64,000 bases of DNA from Paramesorhizobium leguminum (lineage in GTDB: Bacteria; Pseudomonadota; Alphaproteobacteria; Rhizobiales; Rhizobiaceae). The position numbers and the translations under genes are program-made. Location: the NCBI RefSeq assembly GCF_003217235.1, contig NZ_QJTF01000021.1:1-64000 (forward strand). The letters run 5' to 3'. Below are positions 59,033-64,000 of this stretch, one piece after another. Under the pieces are notes generated by a model. It saw only the letters and a program-made list of their open reading frames with translations. It had not been told where the DNA came from and searched no databases. The first letter of the stretch is position 1. Each line of letters starts with the position of its first letter.

Positions 59033-61329
59033 GTGCGTTAGGTCCTTATCAAAGAAAGGAGTGCTTTGATTTTATTGTCGTTTCTGATCTCGTGGGGTGA
59101 GAGACCCCTCACGCCGTATGACGCAACATGCGGCGATGAGCAGATGGGTGAGGCGAACCGGGTGCTTCCGGGGAGCCATAAATCAGCAGAACCCATCAAA
59201 GTCGGACGGCTGGGAACTTCCGATCCCGCAGCTGGTCCGGCCAGCGAGCTTGCCATGGCGAGGGAAACCGAACCGATGGTGGACGCCCCGGTAGACACTG
59301 GAACTCGCCAACTCGGAAGTGGGCGGGTCGATCTGTGGTGTGAACCAAAGATCGGTGGAGCGTTGGTCTGCGCTATGGGTACGCGGACCGAGGGTGCGCA
59401 GCGTGCTGCGCACCAGCTTCGATATGGGCTTGCGTGGTATCGAGGCCAGATTCCACACGGGGTAAAGTCGGCGCCTAAAGCAGGCGAGAGATCAGTTGCG
59501 GAACCTAAGAACCTTATCGTCGCTTCCGGCAGTTTCCGACCCCGGATGGCTGAAGCGACCAGCGATCGTGACGATAAGGGGCGGAGCCTCCGTAGTAGTC
59601 CGAGGGCGGGAAAGCCGTCCACATGGCGAAGGGAGGCAGTGGATACAGCAAGCAGGCAGGAGGTGGATGTATGTCCGACGAGGTGAATATCTCGTTCGTC
59701 CTCGACATGCAGCGCAAGCTGTATCGGTGGAGCAACGAAGACCCCGATAAGGTCTTTGTTGATCTGTTCAATCTCGTATGTGACCGCAGAACCCTGCACG
59801 AGGCTTGGCGAAGGCTTGCCCGCAACAGCGGCAGCCGGACACCGGGCACGGACGGGATGACGCGGCTCACGGTCGAACAGCGTCCCGGTGGCGCAGCGGC
59901 GTTCCTCGAAGAAATCCGAGAGGCGCTCCGCAACGGAACTTACTGCCCTGAACCTGTCAGGCAACGGCTCATCCCGAAGCCCGGCAAGCCGGGGCAGTTC
60001 CGGCCACTCGGCATTCCCACGCTGATCGACCGCCTGGTACAGATGGCTTTGAAGCTGATCCTGGAACCCATCTTCGAGGCGGACTTCTACCCGACCTCCT
60101 ACGGGTTCCGGAAAGGACGGAGCACCCATGATGCTCTGGAGCGAATCCAGAGGTTCCTTCATTCGACGAAGCGCGGACCTTCGGTCTATCACTACGCCAT
60201 AGAGGGTGACATCAAGGGATGCTTCGACGCCATCGATCACCACGTCATGATGGAGGGCGTGCGGAAACGCATCAGCGACCGCAAGGTGCTGAGGCTGATC
60301 CTCGCATTCCTGAAAGCAGGCGTGATGATCGAGGGGACCGTTCGTCACCCCGTAACAGGCTCGCCGCAAGGCGGGATCATCTCGCCGATGCTGTCGAACA
60401 TCTACCTGACAGCCATCGATGAGCGTTACGGGCGATGGTCTATGCGCCCTCGTGAACCAAGTATAAATGCCGCTGCCCGACGGGTCAGAGACCACAAGAA
60501 AGGCAGGCCGGTGTTCTACATGGTGCGATACGCGGACGACTTCGTCGTCCTCGTTGACGGCACGAGGAAGCAGGCAGAATCGGAAAAGCTCGCGCTGGCG
60601 GAGTTCCTGAAAACGGAGCTTCGCATGGAGCTGTCGATGGAAAAGACCCGGATCACCGACGTCAGGGAAGGCTTCGATTTCCTCGGCTACCGGGTGGTAC
60701 AGACGAAGGCGCTCCGCACGGGGCGTCCAGTCGGCAACCTCTTCATACCGAAGGGCAAGCTGAACGACCTGCGCCACAAGATCAAGGTCATGGTGAAGGG
60801 CATCCCCACGGGATGTTCTCTCGCCCAAGTCATCAGCAACCTCAATCCGGTCATCATGGGATGGAGGAACTACTACCGATACGCCACATGGGCGCATCGC
60901 GAGTTCAGCCACCTTGATCGCTGGATATGGCAGCGCGTGGGGCGCTGGCTGAAAATGAAGCACGGAAAAGCGACGTGGCCGATGCTGCGCCGCCGCTATT
61001 ATCTCAGCGCCCCGGGGAAACGGCGTCAATGGGCCGACGGGTCCAAACGCCTGCGGTTCCTCGGTGAAGGAGGAACCATGCGTTACCCGCATCAGAGCAT
61101 AGAGAAAGAGAACGGATGGAATGCGGTACGGAGATTCCGACAACGCGAAAGCGTGCGCGAATACTGGAACGCGTTCCAACGCCTCAGACACGTCTGAGGC
61201 CCACCCATAGGCGCGCCAGCGCCCATGCATGGAGAGCCGGATGCTTGGAAACTTGCACGTCCGGTTCGGGAAGAGGGATGGAGAAACTTGTCTCCGAAAG
61301 GGGATGGAGCGCTTCATCTCTACTTTCAC
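59033..61329 (+). mobile_element. Group II intron, complete, antisense to the trb operon
   Basis: The 5' end is GTGCG (59033), as in bacterial group II introns, directly after the trbL start codon. The 3' end is ...CTTTCAC (61329) followed by exon CGCTCACCGCCC. Domain V is readable at 61233-61272 (GAGCCGGATGC / GCACGTCCGGTTC) with the catalytic AGC triad; domain VI follows. Deleting the 2297 bases restores a trbK stop, three bases and the trbL ATG. The intron lies opposite to the operon, so it cannot splice from trb mRNA. Confidence 0.85.
59671..61197 (+). CDS. ltrA: Group II intron reverse transcriptase / maturase
   Basis: About 508 residues from ATG at 59671 (MSDEVNISFVLDMQRKLYRW), with GGAGGTGG upstream. 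RT blocks are readable: TPGTDGMTRLT (RT0/1), RLIPKPGKPGQFRPLGIPTL (block 2), YGFRKGRSTHDALERIQ (block 3), IEGDIKGCFDAIDHH (4), GSPQGGIISPMLSNIYL and the catalytic VRYADDFVVL (block 5). The maturase X domain (NPVIMGWRNYYRYATWAHRE) and a basic tail follow. No HNH endonuclease domain was recognised. It promotes intron splicing and retrohoming. Confidence 0.93.
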   Translation: MSDEVNISFVLDMQRKLYRWSNEDPDKVFVDLFNLVCDRRTLHEAWRRLARNSGSRTPGTDGMTRLTVEQRPGGAAAFLEEIREALRNGTYCPEPVRQRLIPKPGKPGQFRPLGIPTLIDRLVQMALKLILEPIFEADFYPTSYGFRKGRSTHDALERIQRFLHSTKRGPSVYHYAIEGDIKGCFDAIDHHVMMEGVRKRISDRKVLRLILAFLKAGVMIEGTVRHPVTGSPQGGIISPMLSNIYLTAIDERYGRWSMRPREPSINAAARRVRDHKKGRPVFYMVRYADDFVVLVDGTRKQAESEKLALAEFLKTELRMELSMEKTRITDVREGFDFLGYRVVQTKALRTGRPVGNLFIPKGKLNDLRHKIKVMVKGIPTGCSLAQVISNLNPVIMGWRNYYRYATWAHREFSHLDRWIWQRVGRWLKMKHGKATWPMLRRRYYLSAPGKRRQWADGSKRLRFLGEGGTMRYPHQSIEKENGWNAVRRFRQRESVREYWNAFQRLRHV

Positions 61330-61332
61330 CGC

Positions 61333-61626
61333 TCACCGCCCTTCGGTGGTCTGCAGGGTTGCCGGCGCGGATGCTCTCCCCAGGAAGCGGTCGCGGGTTT
61401 GCGCCCAGACGCGCAGGCATTCAGCATCGCGCGCGGCGGCCTGCCCAAGCTGCTGGCACCGGCGCTGGCCGAGGCGAAGGGGATCTTCCGGCGCGTCGAC
61501 CGCTGCCTGGGATCGTATCGATGGCGCGGGGTTCTCTCTTTTTCTGAGCATCTCGGTTGCCGTTGCGGTAATCGCGACAGCGACGAAGACGATGGCGCCC
61601 AGCCGGGCCAGCAGTTTGCCGTCCAT
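61333..61626 (-). CDS. trbK: TrbK-like (trbK-alt) small lipoprotein-type protein
   Basis: A 97-residue protein starting MDGKLLARLGAIVFVAVAIT with a membrane/signal segment, then RKRENPAPSIRSQAAVDAPE and the conserved LRLGQRRCQQLGQAAARDAE, CLRVWAQTRDRFLGR. This matches the putative entry-exclusion protein TrbK-alt found between trbJ and trbL. GGGGAAG precedes the ATG. Its stop lies three bases before the intron junction, so its coding region is intact. Confidence 0.85.
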   Translation of the reverse strand: MDGKLLARLGAIVFVAVAITATATEMLRKRENPAPSIRSQAAVDAPEDPLRLGQRRCQQLGQAAARDAECLRVWAQTRDRFLGRASAPATLQTTEGR

Positions 61627-61636
61627 AGTCTTCCCC

Positions 61637-62389
61637 TTAGTTGAACATCTTGGCATTGCCTTGCGTGTAGCCGGAGCCCGGCGTCAGGAAGCGCTGGCGC
61701 TGCACGCGGCCCTGTTCGGCGGCGGCAGCGCGTTCCGCCTCGGTAAGTGCGGCGGCGCGGCCATTGGCGGCAATCAGCGCCGTCAGGTCGGAGAGCTGCT
61801 GCAACTGCAGCGCCAGAAGCTGGTTGCCGGCTTGCGTGGCCTGGAGCGCACCGGTCGCGCTCTGGCTCTGGCCGACCAGTTGCGACATCTCGGTGCGGTT
61901 GGTGTCGATATTGCCGACGACGGTGGCCTGCACGCGCATGGCGTGCTGAAGGCCGCCGACACTGTTCTTCCAGCGGTCCTTGGCATCGGCGATAAGCTGT
62001 GCGTCGGTGGCCGAAAGCGAGACATTGGTATATTTCGACTGGAACGCCCGGTCGATCTGGCCGACGTCGAACGCGATGTTCTGCGCCTGGGACAGAAGCT
62101 GCTGCGTGCGCTGAACGGATTGCTGGATTTGCGGGAGCGAAGAATATGGCAGACTGGCGAGATTGCGCGCCTGATTGATCAGCATCTGCGCTTCGTTTTG
62201 CAGGCTGGTGATCTGGTTATTGATCTGCTCTAGAGCGCGGGCGGCGGATAACAGATTCTGCGCATAGTTTGTCGGATCGTAGACGATCCAGGCAGCGAAG
62301 GCCGGCGGTGCAAGCACCAGCGAAGCGGGACCAGAGAGAGTGAGAAAGGTCGCGGCAAACAGCGCCGTATGGGAATGACGAGTCTTCAT
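61637..62389 (-). CDS. trbJ: TrbJ / VirB5-like conjugation protein
   Basis: A 250-residue periplasmic protein with a signal peptide ending near PPAFAAW, then long Gln/Asn-rich helices (LEQINNQITSLQNEAQMLIN, then QSVQRTQQLLSQAQNIAFD). The start at 62389 overlaps the trbE stop (ATGA) and has AAGGAGG upstream. VirB5/TrbJ proteins form the tip of the conjugative pilus. Confidence 0.9.
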   Translation of the reverse strand: MKTRHSHTALFAATFLTLSGPASLVLAPPAFAAWIVYDPTNYAQNLLSAARALEQINNQITSLQNEAQMLINQARNLASLPYSSLPQIQQSVQRTQQLLSQAQNIAFDVGQIDRAFQSKYTNVSLSATDAQLIADAKDRWKNSVGGLQHAMRVQATVVGNIDTNRTEMSQLVGQSQSATGALQATQAGNQLLALQLQQLSDLTALIAANGRAAALTEAERAAAAEQGRVQRQRFLTPGSGYTQGNAKMFN

Positions 62390-64000
62390 GAGTGAGCCTC
62401 CTTGTCGGGCTGGGGAACGAGATTGCTGAGCTCCGGGATGAGGTCGGCAGCCCAATCGATGCCGCGATGACGAAGCCAGGCGGCGAGGAAGCCGTCACGG
62501 CCGTGCTCGGCGAAGACGCGGGCGATGGCGGATTGATCGGATTTCGAGGATGCGGCCGTGAGCGCCAGGCCGACTTCGGAAAGGCCCAGTTCGAACAGGC
62601 GGTTCCCCCTGCGGGTTTGACAGTAATAGTCCTTTTTCGGCGTGGCGCGGGCGAGGATCTCGATCTGACGGTCGTTCAGCCCAAACCGGCGATAGATGGC
62701 GGTGATCTGCGGTTCGATAGCACGCTCGTTCGGTAGCAGCAGCCGCGTCGGGCAGCTTTCGATGATCGCCGGGGCGATGGGCGAATTATCGATGTCCGAG
62801 AGGCTTTGCGTGGCGAAGATGACGCTGGCGTTCTTCTTGCGGAGCGTCTTCAGCCATTCGCGGAGCTGGCCGGCGAAAGCTTCGTCATCAAGCGCCAACC
62901 AGCCCTCATCAATGATGAGAAGCGTCGGTCTGCCGTCCAGGCGGTCGCCGATGCGATGGAAAAGGTAGGACAGGACCGCTGGGGCGGCCCCGGTGCCGAC
63001 CAACCCCTCGATCTCGAAAGCTTGCACGGATGCGCTACCCAGATGCTCGGTTTCGGCATCAAGCAACCGGCCATAGGGACCACCGACACAATAAGGCCGG
63101 AGAGCCTGCTTCAGATCGTTCGACTGCAGCAACACCGTCAGGCCGGTAATGGTTCGCTCCTCGACGGGTGCCGAGGCGAGCGAGGTCAGCGCCGTCCAGA
63201 TATGCTCCTTGACATCAGGCGTGATCGCGACGCCTTCGCGCGCCAGGATAGCGACCATCCAGTCGGCTGCCCAGGCGCGCTCGGGCACCTCGTGGATGCG
63301 GGCCAGAGGCTGGAGCGAGACGGAAAAGACATCGCCCTCTGTCAGATCACCACCCAGATCATGCCAGTCGCCGCCCATGGCAAGCGCGGCAGCGCGGATC
63401 GAGCCTCCAAAATCGAAGGCGAATATCTGGCTCCGCTCATAGCGCCGGAACTGGAGCGCCATGCAGGCGAGCAAGACGCTCTTGCCAGCGCCGGTCGGGC
63501 CGACCACCAGCGTGTGCCCGACATCGCCGACATGAAGGGAAAACCGGAACGGGGTCGAGCCTTCGGTCTTGCCGTAAAGCAAGGGTGGGGCTTCGAAGTG
63601 CTCGTCCCGTTCCGGCCCCGCCCACACGGCGGAAAGGGGGATCATGTGGGCGAGATTGAGCGTCGAGACGGGAGGTTGCCGCACATTGGCATAAAGATGC
63701 CCCGGCAGCGAGCCCAACCACGCGTCGACCGCATTGATGGTTTCAACCATCGCCGTGAAGTCACGGCCCTGGATGATCTTTTCGACAAGCCTTAGTTTTT
63801 CATCAGCCAAGCGCGGATCTTGGTCCCAGACGGCGATGGTCGCAGTGACGTAGGCCATCCCGGCATAGTCAGCGCCAAGTTCCTGAAGCGCGAGGTCCGC
63901 GTCGGCGGCCTTGTTCGCGGCGTCGGTATCGACGAGGACGGATGCCTCGTTGGTCATCACCTCTTTCAAGATCGCCGCTAAGCTCTTGCGCTTGGCGAAC
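62386..64000 (-). CDS. trbE: TrbE / VirB4-like ATPase, C-terminal part (cut by window edge)
   Basis: The frame stays open to the right edge, so the N-terminal part lies beyond the window; 538 residues are visible. Walker A is VVGPTGAGKSVLLA, Walker B region is LLIIDEGWLALDDEAF, and FATQSLSDIDNSP and the RRFGLNDRQIEIL tail are typical of TrbE/CagE/VirB4 ATPases that power type IV secretion. It overlaps trbJ by four bases. Upstream trbB, C and D should follow outside. Confidence 0.93.
   Translation of the reverse strand, partial: FAKRKSLAAILKEVMTNEASVLVDTDAANKAADADLALQELGADYAGMAYVTATIAVWDQDPRLADEKLRLVEKIIQGRDFTAMVETINAVDAWLGSLPGHLYANVRQPPVSTLNLAHMIPLSAVWAGPERDEHFEAPPLLYGKTEGSTPFRFSLHVGDVGHTLVVGPTGAGKSVLLACMALQFRRYERSQIFAFDFGGSIRAAALAMGGDWHDLGGDLTEGDVFSVSLQPLARIHEVPERAWAADWMVAILAREGVAITPDVKEHIWTALTSLASAPVEERTITGLTVLLQSNDLKQALRPYCVGGPYGRLLDAETEHLGSASVQAFEIEGLVGTGAAPAVLSYLFHRIGDRLDGRPTLLIIDEGWLALDDEAFAGQLREWLKTLRKKNASVIFATQSLSDIDNSPIAPAIIESCPTRLLLPNERAIEPQITAIYRRFGLNDRQIEILARATPKKDYYCQTRRGNRLFELGLSEVGLALTAASSKSDQSAIARVFAEHGRDGFLAAWLRHRGIDWAADLIPELSNLVPQPDKEAHS

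Noticed and set aside
59038-61329. Leftward open frame of 763 codons across the intron
   Set aside because: It is antisense to the well-supported reverse transcriptase and spans structured intron RNA; no recognisable protein.

Overview
The window looks like a chromosome segment of a Brucellaceae-type alphaproteobacterium (Brucella/Ochrobactrum or a close relative). The evidence is GC-rich codon use, rhizobial-type neighbours (PhoR, a TSUP transporter followed by a TIGR02186 protein, the ligase-associated repair cluster, GguC), a tRNA-Arg(ACG) 3' end of rhizobial type, and several dispersed palindromic repeats. The species cannot be fixed from sequence reading alone.

Positions 1-36241 are mostly ordinary chromosome. 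In order they hold the tail of an IS110 transposase, a TerB-like protein, a PhoR-like sensor kinase, TSUP plus TIGR02186, and the four 'ligase-associated DNA damage response' genes (pdeM and the helicase leftward, the exonuclease and ATP-dependent ligase rightward) around a TPR-methyltransferase. Next come a possible 32-residue small ORF with strong hairpins, nitronate monooxygenase, tRNA-Thr(CGT), an orphan, DUF5993 plus DsbB, peptide deformylase, a type II NADH dehydrogenase, an acyl-CoA ligase, a MazEF pair, an HAD hydrolase, an AstE/AspA-family deacylase, glucose-6-phosphate isomerase, an IlvD/Edd dehydratase, a CoxG-like protein, an orphan MqsA-like antitoxin, an RND efflux pump with its adaptor, and GguC. 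Several large inverted repeats lie between these genes.

From 36242 to beyond the right edge lies an integrative and conjugative element (ICE). Its left end is a 3' fragment of tRNA-Arg(ACG), followed by a tyrosine integrase. Its right part is a Trb-type type IV secretion operon (trbE-J-K-L-F-G-I, leftward). A complete-looking group II intron sits antisense between trbK and the start codon of trbL.

Between integrase and trb genes lies an AT-richer cargo block (about 38.0-54.7 kb) that appears to be an unusual RiPP (ribosomally made, modified peptide) gene cluster. Three tandem paralogous precursor genes encode 42-residue double-glycine leaders followed by 11-13 residue Gly-rich cores, two of which also carry Cys. 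A C39-peptidase ABC exporter, a very small HlyD-like adaptor and a 391-residue protein of unknown function form a leftward operon. A divergent ten-gene rightward operon encodes an APH-like phosphotransferase, a NUDIX hydrolase, a membrane GT2 glycosyltransferase, an HprK-like kinase, a thymidylate-kinase-like P-loop kinase, an AdoMet decarboxylase (SpeD), a BpsA/DUF43-type aminopropyltransferase, a nucleotidyltransferase whose C-terminus resembles a PqqD-type RiPP recognition element, a small secreted protein and an HAD phosphatase. No classical RiPP maturase (YcaO, LanM/LanB, radical SAM, lasso cyclase) is present. The gene content suggests phosphoryl/nucleotidyl and aminopropyl chemistry on a small Gly/Cys peptide, only loosely reminiscent of microcin C logic. 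This is the main candidate for an undescribed system.
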